NCBI GenBank assembly: GCA_022823465.1
Contig: JAJEHX010000035.1
Location: 1 to 64,000 of the forward strand
DNA length: 64,000 nt
Direction of reading: 5' to 3'
Origin: Candidatus Latescibacterota bacterium
Lineage (GTDB): Bacteria > JAAXHH01
The notes below the pieces were generated by a model. It saw only the letters and a list, made by a program, of their open reading frames with translations, was not told where the DNA came from and did not search any database. The position numbers were made by a program, and so were the translations under genes. Positions 32,452-40,759 of this stretch are shown here, piece after piece. Every line of letters starts with the position of its first letter. Position 1 is the stretch's first letter.

Positions 32452-33819
32452 TCAGTTCTGCTTTCCCAGGGCGCCGTCCAGCGTAGCCTGGGCGATCAGG
32501 TAGTCGTACTGCGCGCCGGCCAGGTCGGATTTTGCCCGCGCCAGGGCTTCCTGCGCCGTAAAGACGTCCAGCAGCGTGCCGGAACCCACCCGGTATCGTT
32601 CCTCCGCAAGCCGGAGACTCTCCTCCGCCGCGACGATGTTGTCGTTGCTGAGCGCAATGACTTCCCGGGCCGTATCGAGGTCGAGCAGCGTGCGCCTGAT
32701 CGTCAGCGACGTGGCCCTGCGGGTTTGGCGCAGCGTTTCCTCCGCGATCAGTTGCTGCGTCTGCGCCTGCGATATTTCGGCATAGGTCTGCGTACCATTC
32801 AGAATCGGCATGCTGAGATTCAGATTGAAGGACAGTCGCCAGTTCTTGTCATAGGTGCCGTAGACGTCCTGGAAACGGACGCCCGACCGGCTGTACCCTA
32901 CGGAACCGGAAACCGTCGGCCAGAGTCCGCCTCTGGCCATCTTTGTCTGAATCAGCGCGGAACGGATGCCGCCCTCGTCCCGCTGGATGGCGGGATTTGT
33001 CAGCTCGGCCAGCCGAAGCGCGTCCTGTAAGCCCATGGGCGCCGTCGTTTCGAGCGAACCGCCTTCCAGGGGATCAGCGATCCGGAATGCCTGGCCGGAA
33101 CCGATGCCCATGACGTTGGCCAGTTCGGCCCGGGCCTGCAAGACCGCCTTCTCCTGGTTATGCAGGTTTATGCGCACGCCGCCAAGTTGGGCCCTGGTCT
33201 GCAGCACGTCCACGCGGGCCACGGAACCGATCTCGTACATACTCTGGGTCCGCCGCAACTGTTCCTCGTTCAGGCGAACCTGTTCTTCCGTCACTTCTTT
33301 GAGTCGCATGGCGCGCAGCAGGTTGTAATACCGGGTCTTCACATCCACAGTGACCTGGTTCTCGGTAGTTACCTGGTCCAGTTTGCCGTTGTCTACCAGC
33401 TGACGGTCACGGCGGATCGTGTTCCAGTTCCTGCCGCCATTGTACAGATTCATGCGCAGGAAGACATTGTTGCTATAGTTGGTCCGGGTGCTGCCTGGCG
33501 CTTCGCGGAGCACGACGCCCTCGACGATGACCGGGGTATCGCCTGAAGTCGTCCGGTTCGCGTTCACTACGTTAGCGGTCAGCTGGGGCATGACACCGGT
33601 ATAAGAACCGAGGACGGCGGCCTGCCGGACCTCCACCTGTTTTCGGGCGATCTCGATCTGGGGATTGTTCTCCAGCGCGATCTGGATACACCTGTCCAGG
33701 GTGTACAGCACGCCCTGGACAGGATCGGATCCGGCGTTCTGCCCGTGCGCCCTCTCCACCGGGCACAACAGGCCAGATACGATCAGGACGGCCCCGCAGA
33801 TCGTATTCCGCGTCATCAT
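32452..33819 (-). CDS. TolC-family outer membrane channel
   Basis: Encodes 455 aa with AAGGAG eight bases before the first of two ATGs. A signal peptide (CGAVLIVSGLLCPVERAHG) precedes two alpha-helical/beta repeats typical of outer-membrane efflux proteins: YTLDRCIQIALENNPQIEIA at the start of the first and LQDALRLAELTNPAIQ at the second, with long coiled-coil helices between. It would form a trimeric channel for type I secretion or RND/ABC efflux. No pump or adaptor gene is adjacent. A GTTTAACTTCG motif shared with the sigma-factor gene lies 18 bp upstream. Confidence 0.9.
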   Translation of the reverse strand: MMTRNTICGAVLIVSGLLCPVERAHGQNAGSDPVQGVLYTLDRCIQIALENNPQIEIARKQVEVRQAAVLGSYTGVMPQLTANVVNANRTTSGDTPVIVEGVVLREAPGSTRTNYSNNVFLRMNLYNGGRNWNTIRRDRQLVDNGKLDQVTTENQVTVDVKTRYYNLLRAMRLKEVTEEQVRLNEEQLRRTQSMYEIGSVARVDVLQTRAQLGGVRINLHNQEKAVLQARAELANVMGIGSGQAFRIADPLEGGSLETTAPMGLQDALRLAELTNPAIQRDEGGIRSALIQTKMARGGLWPTVSGSVGYSRSGVRFQDVYGTYDKNWRLSFNLNLSMPILNGTQTYAEISQAQTQQLIAEETLRQTRRATSLTIRRTLLDLDTAREVIALSNDNIVAAEESLRLAEERYRVGSGTLLDVFTAQEALARAKSDLAGAQYDYLIAQATLDGALGKQN

Positions 33820-33836
33820 TGCTCTTCTCCTTGTTT

Positions 33837-33847
33837 CGAAGTTAAAC
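33837..33847 (-). promoter_or_regulatory. Shared upstream motif GTTTAACTTCG (copy 1)
   Basis: Minus-strand GTTTAACTTCG, 18-28 bp before the tolC-like start. The identical 11-mer occurs before the ECF sigma gene at 36348-36358. Possible common regulator site or initial transcribed sequence. Otherwise the 162-bp gap 33820-33981 shows nothing. Confidence 0.35.
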
Positions 33848-33981
33848 GTAAGACCCTTTCAAGTATTAGACGGATTTACAACGGAAATCCCGCGCAACAG
33901 ATCGATTTATCTGTTAGACCTCAAACAGAAGGGAAGGTTTCCGAATAACTGAGAAAGCGGGAAGAGGGCGGGTAACGCCCG

Positions 33982-35127
33982 TCACACGCGGCGTCGCCAG
34001 AGTATCCACAGGCCGACTGCAAGAATACCCACGCCCGCACCTATCCACGAAGAATAACCTGTGGGAGAGGGGGATGCCGTGACCGCCGGCTTGATCGTGC
34101 AGAGCGAGGTGAGCAGTTCGACGGATTCACTGACGGCCACGTCGCCGATCACGGTGAAGAGCTTTCCGTCGTAGTTGCGACGCAGAATGGAATAAGGGCC
34201 GCGCTCCCACACGCGCACGTCGCCGTGCAATTCGGGCGTACCCCGGGGAGACCTGTGCGTATGAGACGTTTCGGAAGAAGCGATCCGCTGGAAGAGCGAG
34301 ATGCGCGAAAGGCCGTCGCTGTACATGAAATGCACCATCGGCTGGCCGTGGTGCTGAATGACGCGGCGCTGCTGCAGGGTGAATCCCGGAGGAATGTAGA
34401 CCGGGGCGTTCAACCTGAAATCCGCCTCCCGCTGCACTTCGCTGATGGAACCGCAGGCAATGACCTGGTTGATTTCGACGGACTTGCCCGTCCATTCCTC
34501 CGTGGCGAAGGTATCCGGCGGGATGAGCGGATCTTTTTCGAATTCCGTCAGGAAAAGTTCCTCGACGAGCACGCCGGCTTCGTTGCGTTCCTCCGTTCGC
34601 ATCACCAGGCCCGTCTCCTCGTCGATCCATACCGTCCTGGTCATTCTCCCGGGATGGCGGGGCTTGAAAGCCAGGACGGCCACCGGGCGGTCAAGATGCA
34701 GGTCGGTACCCGTGATCTCGAGTTCGTAGTTGGTCTGAAGCAGATCGAGGCTGCTGAACTCCAGGTTCAGGTCGAGCACGTTGGAGTTCGACTGGCGGCG
34801 ATGCGAATAGAAGAGCGAGTCCCCCGTGGCCTTCCGGCGGTATATGTCGTCGTCCACGCGGATGATGACCTCGCGGATCCGGCCTTCCGAATCGGGGATG
34901 TCGATGCGGTCCCGGTCGGGACGCTGATGGGTTATTTTCTGGACGTAGCGGGTGGTGTCCCCTTCTACGTTGAACCGCTGCTTCGTCATGGTGGCGCGGT
35001 AGCTCACCCGGTCCGGGGCTTCCATGATCTTCTGGTAGGTAACATCCGGATCGACGGCGCGGACGGGGGAAGGACTCGCGAGGCAGGCCGTCGCGACTAG
35101 GCACAGGAATACAGGTCGAGACCACAT
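33982..35127 (-). CDS. RseB/MucB-like sigma-regulatory periplasmic protein
   Basis: Encodes 381 aa. A signal peptide (FLCLVATACLASPSPVRA) is followed by a LolA/RseB-like beta half-barrel (residues ~25-215, with TYQKIMEAPDRVSYRATM and RTVWIDEETGLVMRTEE), then a smaller C-terminal domain that includes YIPPGFTLQQRRV, and one membrane helix at the very end with RRR outside it. In E. coli RseB binds the anti-sigma factor and senses mislocalised lipids or lipopolysaccharide. The C-terminal anchor is unusual. It directly follows the anti-sigma gene (10-bp gap). Confidence 0.82.
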   Translation of the reverse strand: MWSRPVFLCLVATACLASPSPVRAVDPDVTYQKIMEAPDRVSYRATMTKQRFNVEGDTTRYVQKITHQRPDRDRIDIPDSEGRIREVIIRVDDDIYRRKATGDSLFYSHRRQSNSNVLDLNLEFSSLDLLQTNYELEITGTDLHLDRPVAVLAFKPRHPGRMTRTVWIDEETGLVMRTEERNEAGVLVEELFLTEFEKDPLIPPDTFATEEWTGKSVEINQVIACGSISEVQREADFRLNAPVYIPPGFTLQQRRVIQHHGQPMVHFMYSDGLSRISLFQRIASSETSHTHRSPRGTPELHGDVRVWERGPYSILRRNYDGKLFTVIGDVAVSESVELLTSLCTIKPAVTASPSPTGYSSWIGAGVGILAVGLWILWRRRV

Positions 35128-35137
35128 CTCGTATCGC

Positions 35138-35629
35138 CTATTCCTTGTAGTTGACCATGACGGAACCCAGGGTGCCGCTGGTGAACACGCTCTGATCCTC
35201 CATGAGGGCGTGTTCCTGCAGGATAAAGAACATATCGTCGTTTGAAAGGGTTCGCTGGACGTCCGGCGCCTCGACCGGCCTTATAGACTCCCAGATCAGG
35301 CCGCCGGCCGCCAGTAGCAGCGTGGCCGCCACCGCGATGTATTGCCGGGGCTGCTTTCGATGGGCCGAATCCTTTCTCTTCAGGCCCGGCACCATGTGGG
35401 CATGGGTCGTGCCCTCCAGAATCGCCGTCTGCACTTCCGCCACCGCGAGCGCCGCAGGCTTCCCGCTGCGGCAACAGCGCAGCATGCCCCGGACGGACTG
35501 CAGTCCGCGCAGCTCCCGGGCACAGTACGGACAGGATTCGATGTGCCGCGCGATTTCGGCGACTTCTTCGTTGCCGCACATGCGCTCCAGGTAGCGTGTA
35601 AGCCTCTTTTTTACATGGGTGCAGTTCAT
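35138..35629 (-). CDS. Zinc-finger anti-sigma factor (zf-HC2 type)
   Basis: Encodes 163 aa. The N-terminal anti-sigma domain has C3 and the H29-x3-C33-x2-C36 zinc motif (ARHIESCPYC). Residues ~97-113 are a single membrane helix, leaving a ~50-residue periplasmic tail. It should hold the ECF sigma factor at the membrane and release it on an envelope signal, perhaps relayed by the RseB-like protein encoded downstream. It starts 9 bp after the sigma gene. Confidence 0.87.
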   Translation of the reverse strand: MNCTHVKKRLTRYLERMCGNEEVAEIARHIESCPYCARELRGLQSVRGMLRCCRSGKPAALAVAEVQTAILEGTTHAHMVPGLKRKDSAHRKQPRQYIAVAATLLLAAGGLIWESIRPVEAPDVQRTLSNDDMFFILQEHALMEDQSVFTSGTLGSVMVNYKE

Positions 35630-35638
35630 GGTTTGTTC

Positions 35639-36310
35639 CTAAAGATCCAGCAGGTATCCGGTCAATCGTTTGGACAGCACGCGCTTCAACTTGAGCCGTC
35701 CGTGATGCAGCCGGGACATCACCGTGCCTTCGGGACACTGAAGGATTTCCGCGATCTCCTTATGCGAGAGGCCCTCCAGGTCGAACAGCACGACAACGGT
35801 CCTGTGCCGCTCCGACAGGGTGTCCAGCGCGGACATGATGGACCGCCTCAATTCGTCGTTCTCGAGCACTTCGTGCGGGTTTTTTTCGGAAGAAGGGAGA
35901 TTGGCGACCAGAAACTGCTGCCCGGTGCTGCCGTTCCGCGTGCCGTAGTCCGAAAAGGAGAACATGCGGCGACGGGCTTCCCGCTTGCGATAGTTGATGC
36001 ACTTGTTGATCAGAATCCGGTAGAGCCAGGTCGAAAACCTGTACTGCGTGTTGAACCGTTCCAGCGTTCGAAACACTTCGAAGAACGCGTCCTGAACGAG
36101 ATCGCGCGCGTCATCGTGGCTCGCGAGCATCTGGTACGCCACGGAATACGCTTTCTCGCTGTAGCGCCTCGTCATTTCGTCGAAGGCCCGGCCGTCTCCC
36201 GCTTTGGCCCGTTCCATCAACCCGCGTTCTTCCTCGCGCCGATCTTCGCCGGCGCCGCGCGCAGCCGTTTTCGGCACCTCTACCGAATGCACTTGGTTCA
36301 CGGCGTTCAT
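35639..36310 (-). CDS. ECF RNA polymerase sigma factor
   Basis: Encodes 223 aa from ATG 36310, which has AGGAGG upstream (spacing about 11); ATG 36343 has none. Region 2 is seen in DARDLVQDAFFEVFRTLERF and FSTWLYRILINKCINY, region 4 in LSERHRTVVVLFDLEGLSHKEIAEIL and GTVMSRLHHGRLKLK. Being followed by a zinc anti-sigma and an RseB-like protein, it resembles RpoE-type envelope-stress systems. The 11-mer GTTTAACTTCG upstream is shared with the tolC-like gene, hinting at a regulon member. Confidence 0.92.
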   Translation of the reverse strand: MNAVNQVHSVEVPKTAARGAGEDRREEERGLMERAKAGDGRAFDEMTRRYSEKAYSVAYQMLASHDDARDLVQDAFFEVFRTLERFNTQYRFSTWLYRILINKCINYRKREARRRMFSFSDYGTRNGSTGQQFLVANLPSSEKNPHEVLENDELRRSIMSALDTLSERHRTVVVLFDLEGLSHKEIAEILQCPEGTVMSRLHHGRLKLKRVLSKRLTGYLLDL

Positions 36311-36347
36311 TCGGTTACAGTCCCTCCTGATCCTTTCCACCATATCC

Positions 36348-36358
36348 CGAAGTTAAAC
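36348..36358 (-). promoter_or_regulatory. Shared upstream motif GTTTAACTTCG (copy 2)
   Basis: Minus-strand GTTTAACTTCG, about 40 bp before the sigma-factor ATG; identical to 33837-33847. GTATAC lies just upstream of it (minus strand, 36365-36360). No good -35/-10 pair with the housekeeping pattern is evident. Confidence 0.35.
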
Positions 36359-36428
36359 CCGTATACATCTTAACGACCTTTATCTTCACAATTCAGGTGG
36401 AGAAATGACCTGAAAACCGTTTCGAAGA

Positions 36429-37394
36429 CTACGTCAGGCTGATTTCATTGGATTTTCGATACATTTCGAGCGCCTTGTCGATCTGTCTGTCTTTATCGTA
36501 GATCAAACCGAGATACCGGTATGCCTGGCCATTGTCCGGTTCATGACGAAGCAAGGTTTCGAAGTGCTCGATCGCTTCCTCGTGTCTCTCGACGTGGCAG
36601 TACGCCTTGCCGAGTTCGAGGTGTACCTCGGGCTTCGTCCGGTCCGTTTCGAGCGCGCGCGTGAGCATCCTGATCGCGGCGTCGTAGGATCCAATGGTGA
36701 TGTAGAGGACGCCGAGGTGGTAACAGGCCTCGAAGGAAGGCGGTTCGAATTCCAGGGCGCGGAGCAGGTCCGCCTTGGCCTCCTCGTACTGTCCCGTCGC
36801 GGCGAACAGCACCGCCCGGTTGACCAGCGTGTCCATATGGCCGGGATCGTTCTGCAGCGCGCGGTTGTATTGCTTCAGAGCGGTTTCCCGGTCTCCTGTA
36901 CAAAAGAACATCTTGCCCAGGTTGCCTATGGCGGTGGTGTGCCCGGGATGCTGTTCGAGTACACGCCTGTACTGCTGAATCGCCTGTTCGAATTTGCCTT
37001 TGTCCGCGAGGATTTCCGCCCTGGACAGCATGGCGGAGGGGTCCTTGCGCATTTCATCGACCGGCCTGCTTGCCTGGACGGCCGGCTCCTCCTGAATAGG
37101 CGAAGCAGGACCCGGCGACTGTTGCGCAACGGTGTTCTTCAGCGTGCCGAAGGGGGTAAAATGCGGTACATCCCGGTCGCCGAGCGGCATATCCACGTTG
37201 GAGTTCAGATCGCGGGCCATGCGTGCTTTCCTGCTCTTCACGTTGAATGAGCCGAAATCGCGCAACATGACCCGTTCGTCCCGGGACAAGGCCTCGGTGA
37301 CTTCAGATAGGAACTCGTTCAGCACGGCGGAAACCCTGCGCCTGGACATCTGGGTTTTGGATGCCGCTTCTCTTGCCAACGCTTCTCTGTTCAT
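36429..37394 (-). CDS. HU/IHF-like DNA-binding domain fused to TPR repeats
   Basis: Encodes 321 aa from ATG 37394; the longer open frame upstream has no support. Residues 1-87 match the HU/IHF family: helical dimerisation start (NREALAREAASKTQ), V43-M-L-R-D-F-G-S-F-N-V strand, arm region with R and P, and the closing PHFTPFGTLKN like the P-x-F-x-P-x-x-x-L-K end of HU. A P/Q-rich linker (88-118) leads to about six TPR units (120-318), e.g. GKFEQAIQQYRRVLEQHPGH. The design suggests a nucleoid protein that recruits partners. It precedes the ECF sigma gene by 118 bp. A perfect TTGACA lies 33-50 bp before its ATG. Confidence 0.85.
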   Translation of the reverse strand: MNREALAREAASKTQMSRRRVSAVLNEFLSEVTEALSRDERVMLRDFGSFNVKSRKARMARDLNSNVDMPLGDRDVPHFTPFGTLKNTVAQQSPGPASPIQEEPAVQASRPVDEMRKDPSAMLSRAEILADKGKFEQAIQQYRRVLEQHPGHTTAIGNLGKMFFCTGDRETALKQYNRALQNDPGHMDTLVNRAVLFAATGQYEEAKADLLRALEFEPPSFEACYHLGVLYITIGSYDAAIRMLTRALETDRTKPEVHLELGKAYCHVERHEEAIEHFETLLRHEPDNGQAYRYLGLIYDKDRQIDKALEMYRKSNEISLT

Positions 37395-37494
37395 GATGTT
37401 ACGGAAAATCTGCCGGTTACAACCATATGTCAAGCAAGAATGAACGGGTTGTGCAATTACGGCTATGTCTGCGCGGGCGATACAAGCACTGGCG

Positions 37495-38418
37495 TTACGT
37501 CGAAGAACGCGCGTCCGACTCCGCCAGGTAGGCCCGGTAGAGGGCTTCGATTTCCCCATGATCGAGCACGTCGTCAAGGACCAGGAATCCGTAACGGAGA
37601 TGAAGACTGTCCGAAGCGTCGAGAATCAGGTCTTCCTCCATGAGCGGTCCCGTGCCGAGCAGGTTGCGGCGGGTGAACCAGTGTACCGGGTGGCGAAGGT
37701 TTCGCGGGTGGTCCATCATGACGACCATGCCTCCACCCGCGCCCGTCGCGGCGACCCACCGGTCCCGCGTCCGCATGATGGATTCATGCCCGCTGCGGCC
37801 GCTGCCGCTCGTATGAAACGCATCGGCAAACGGCGGCCCCATCCGCAGGACCATTCCACTGTACCGCGCGGCACGGGAGGCGCCTAGCGTGACTGCGCCC
37901 GCGATGGGTGTGATGACGGAGTCGATGAGCCAGAGGCAGCCCCGGACACCGGCCGTCTCAAGGAATTCGAATCGACGTCTTTCCGTGATTACCGGGTGGT
38001 CTCCGCGGTCCAGCCAGGTGAGTCTTTCTTCAATGGCGGCGCCGTTTTCCAGATCCGATACCGAGGTGAATGCATCGTGGCGCTGTATGCCGTGGTTGTC
38101 CGGGACGGGTACGTACTTTCCTTGTTCGGGCAGGTACCAGGAACCACCCCAGAAGTTCGTGTCGTTGACGTGCACCCAGCCGAAAAACAACCCCGTGTGC
38201 CAGGTGTGGTCGTCGGGACGGTATTCGCTGATCAGGCTGCCGGAGGGCGTGTAAACCGGGTGAAAACAAGGTTTGGGCGATTCGTCCCTCGGCAGCTGGC
38301 CGGTCGCGGCGTTGTACCGGCCCAGCAACTGGCGTTCCGCGTAGACTTCGAAGCCTTTCCCTTCGTTGACTTCGAGGCGAAGATGGCTTAGGTTTCTTTC
38401 GAATGCGTCTCTGCTCAT
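37495..38418 (-). CDS. DUF6807 (PmoA-like) family protein
   Basis: Encodes 307 aa from ATG 38418. Features of the family are YTPSGSLISEYRPDDHTWHTGLFFGW near residue 55-80, NFWGGSWY, and repeated antiparallel strands, giving an all-beta protein without signal peptide. DUF6807 proteins are frequent in planctomycetes, Poribacteria and Bacteroidota beside sugar and TonB genes; the H-T-W-H element could bind metal or sugar. The biochemical role is unknown. It is divergent from the TonB receptor gene with 62 bp between starts, so the two may share a control region. Confidence 0.75.
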   Translation of the reverse strand: MSRDAFERNLSHLRLEVNEGKGFEVYAERQLLGRYNAATGQLPRDESPKPCFHPVYTPSGSLISEYRPDDHTWHTGLFFGWVHVNDTNFWGGSWYLPEQGKYVPVPDNHGIQRHDAFTSVSDLENGAAIEERLTWLDRGDHPVITERRRFEFLETAGVRGCLWLIDSVITPIAGAVTLGASRAARYSGMVLRMGPPFADAFHTSGSGRSGHESIMRTRDRWVAATGAGGGMVVMMDHPRNLRHPVHWFTRRNLLGTGPLMEEDLILDASDSLHLRYGFLVLDDVLDHGEIEALYRAYLAESDARSST

Positions 38419-38480
38419 GGCTGGTCCCGTTACGTGGTATATTCGAATCGACGAACCTGATGCAGGTCCGATCGGCAACT

Positions 38481-40712
38481 ATGAAGTTCAGCGCGGTACT
38501 GTTTTCCCTGCTGTTGATCCCCGCCTCGGCGCAGGCGGCCACAATAAGCGGATTCATTACGGATCGTTCAAGCGGCGAATTCCTGCTTTCCGCGAATGTG
38601 ATTCTGAGCGGCACGTCCCTCGGCGCGTTGAGCAACGAAAACGGCTACTATGCGATTACCGGGATACCCTCGGGTTCCTACGTGCTCGTCGTGTCCTACG
38701 TCGGATACGAGACCTACCGGGACACGCTGAGTCTGGGCGCCGAAGCCTATCTTCGCAGGGACGTGGAACTCGTACCGACTGTACTGGTCGGCGAGGCGGC
38801 CGTGGTAGAGGCGGATAGAAACCGGGACGAACGGCTTGCGCAACCGGGTTTCGTCGCCCTTCAGGCCGCGGTGCTGAAGGAACTGCCCGCCATCGGAGAA
38901 ACCGACCTGTTGCGCAGCCTTCAGCTGCTTCCGGGCATCCAGGCATCCTCGGACATCAGCAGCGGCCTGTACGTGCGGGGCGGCGGCCCCGACCAGACCC
39001 AGATCCTGCTCGACCAGATCCCCCTATACAACCCCTCCCACGCATTTGGCTTCTTTTCCATTTTCAATCCGGAAGCCATCAAGGACCTGCGGCTGCACAA
39101 GAGCGCCTATCCCGCCCCATACGGCGGGAACCTCGGCGCGGTGCTCGACGTGACGAACCGCGACGGAAACCGCAACGAACTCGGCGGTTCGGGCGGGGTC
39201 AGCCTCATATCGATGCGTACCATGCTTGAAGGCCCCCTGGGAAACGGGTCCTTCATGGTCTCGGGAAGGCGGACGTACCTGGAACCGATCCTGGCCTACA
39301 TCCGAACCCGCGTAGAGGATATTCCCGGATACTATTTCTATGATATGAACGCGAAAATCAACCAGAATCTGTCCTACTCCGACAATCTGGTGCTGAGCGG
39401 ATATTTCGGCCGGGACGACCTCAACCTCGAAACGGGCGAGGACAACTTCTTCAACGTGCGCTGGGGGAACTCGGCCGTGACCGGCAAGTGGACGCACCTG
39501 TTCTCGCCGACGCTCTTCGGCAATTTCGTCGTATCGGGCAGCGACTACGCGAGCCGGCTTTCGGCCGATTTCGACGGAACGGAGGTGCTGTCCAGGAACA
39601 GCATTCGAGACATCAGCGTCAAGGGCGATCTGGATTACGTCGCCGATGGCGAACACGCGATAAAGGGCGGATTCCGCGCAACGCGATACCGCTTCAGATT
39701 CAAGAGAAGCTTCAACCAGGATGACCAGCTCGACCTCAGACTGAGGCCCTACGTGATTTCGGCATATGCCCAGGACCAGTGGCAGGCATGGCCTTCGACT
39801 TCGATTCGTCTGGGCCTGCGCGCGAACTACTACAGCGAACGGGAAAAGATCGACCTGGAACCACGGATCTCCTTCAGCCACAGGCTCTCTGACGGATTGC
39901 GGCTGAAGGCGGGCGGCGGGCGGTACCACCAGTACCTGCAACTGATTACGACAGAGGGGTTCAGCGGAGGCGATTTCTGGGTGCCGCTCGACGGCAGCGT
40001 GACCCCTGGACAGGCCTGGCATTTCGTCCTGGGTACAAGCTGGGATCCGTCGCCGGGCTACCGGCTCTCGCTCGAATCCTACTACCAGAGGCTGGGCAAC
40101 CTGGTGGTCGTCGACAACACGCGGGCGGTAGGCAGCGATGAAACCCGGTCGGAGGACGTGTTCATCACGGGGGGCCGGGGCTACGCCACGGGCATGGAGG
40201 CGTTCGTGGAGCGTTTGTCGGGCAGACTGACCGGTTGGATCGGCTATACGCTCGGCTGGACGCGCCGGCGATTCCCGGAACTGAACCAGGGGGCCTGGTA
40301 TCCTCCGAAGTACGACCGCCGCCACGATCTCGTGGTTTCGGCGAACTACCGGACAGGCCGCTGGTCATTCGGCTGCAACGTAATCTTCGCTACCGGACAG
40401 GCCTTCACGCCCGCCTCCGCCCGGTACGAGCTGCGGGAATCGGCGCGAACCGGCGCGCGGGAGGACTATTTCCTGCCCACCGGCCGCAATACCGCGCGCC
40501 TGCTCCCATACCACAGGATGGACCTGAGCGTCAAGCAGGATTTCCGCTTTTTCGGCAGAAACCTGCAGTGGTATCTGCAGGTGTTTAACGCCTACAATCA
40601 TCGGAACGAGTGGTTTGTCCAGTATGACACGGAGGATGACCGGATTACCACCGCGGAAGTGGTGAAGATGCTGCCTATCGTGCCCACGATCGGGCTGAAC
40701 TACGATTTTTGA
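38481..40712 (+). CDS. TonB-dependent outer membrane receptor
   Basis: Encodes 743 aa. A signal peptide (FSAVLFSLLLIPASAQA) is followed by a carboxypeptidase-regulatory-like domain (~21-105: ISGFITDRSSGEFLLSANV, ITGIPSGSYVLVVSYVGY), a plug (~130-235: TDLLRSLQLLPGIQ, GLYVRGGGPDQTQILLDQ) and a 22-strand-type barrel ending in NYDF with the terminal aromatic. It imports a bulky nutrient using TonB energy. A DUF4249-like lipoprotein gene starts two bases after its stop, resembling SusC/SusD-like pairing. The ligand is not known. Confidence 0.92.
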   Translation: MKFSAVLFSLLLIPASAQAATISGFITDRSSGEFLLSANVILSGTSLGALSNENGYYAITGIPSGSYVLVVSYVGYETYRDTLSLGAEAYLRRDVELVPTVLVGEAAVVEADRNRDERLAQPGFVALQAAVLKELPAIGETDLLRSLQLLPGIQASSDISSGLYVRGGGPDQTQILLDQIPLYNPSHAFGFFSIFNPEAIKDLRLHKSAYPAPYGGNLGAVLDVTNRDGNRNELGGSGGVSLISMRTMLEGPLGNGSFMVSGRRTYLEPILAYIRTRVEDIPGYYFYDMNAKINQNLSYSDNLVLSGYFGRDDLNLETGEDNFFNVRWGNSAVTGKWTHLFSPTLFGNFVVSGSDYASRLSADFDGTEVLSRNSIRDISVKGDLDYVADGEHAIKGGFRATRYRFRFKRSFNQDDQLDLRLRPYVISAYAQDQWQAWPSTSIRLGLRANYYSEREKIDLEPRISFSHRLSDGLRLKAGGGRYHQYLQLITTEGFSGGDFWVPLDGSVTPGQAWHFVLGTSWDPSPGYRLSLESYYQRLGNLVVVDNTRAVGSDETRSEDVFITGGRGYATGMEAFVERLSGRLTGWIGYTLGWTRRRFPELNQGAWYPPKYDRRHDLVVSANYRTGRWSFGCNVIFATGQAFTPASARYELRESARTGAREDYFLPTGRNTARLLPYHRMDLSVKQDFRFFGRNLQWYLQVFNAYNHRNEWFVQYDTEDDRITTAEVVKMLPIVPTIGLNYDF

Positions 40713-40714
40713 CC

Positions 40715-40759
40715 ATGAACGACAGGACCATGAACGACAAGATCATGAACGACGAGTTG
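40715..40759. repeat. 15-bp tandem repeat at a gene start
   Basis: ATGAACGAC begins units at 40715, 40730 and 40745, each 15 bp, each offering a start codon and coding MND-x-x. Being a multiple of three, changes in copy number would keep frame but change the N-terminal length. Confidence 0.9.

Noticed and set aside
37395-37577. Longer start for the HU-TPR gene
   Set aside because: The extra 61 residues have no family similarity and no ribosome site, while M-N-R-E-A-L is the usual HU-type start.
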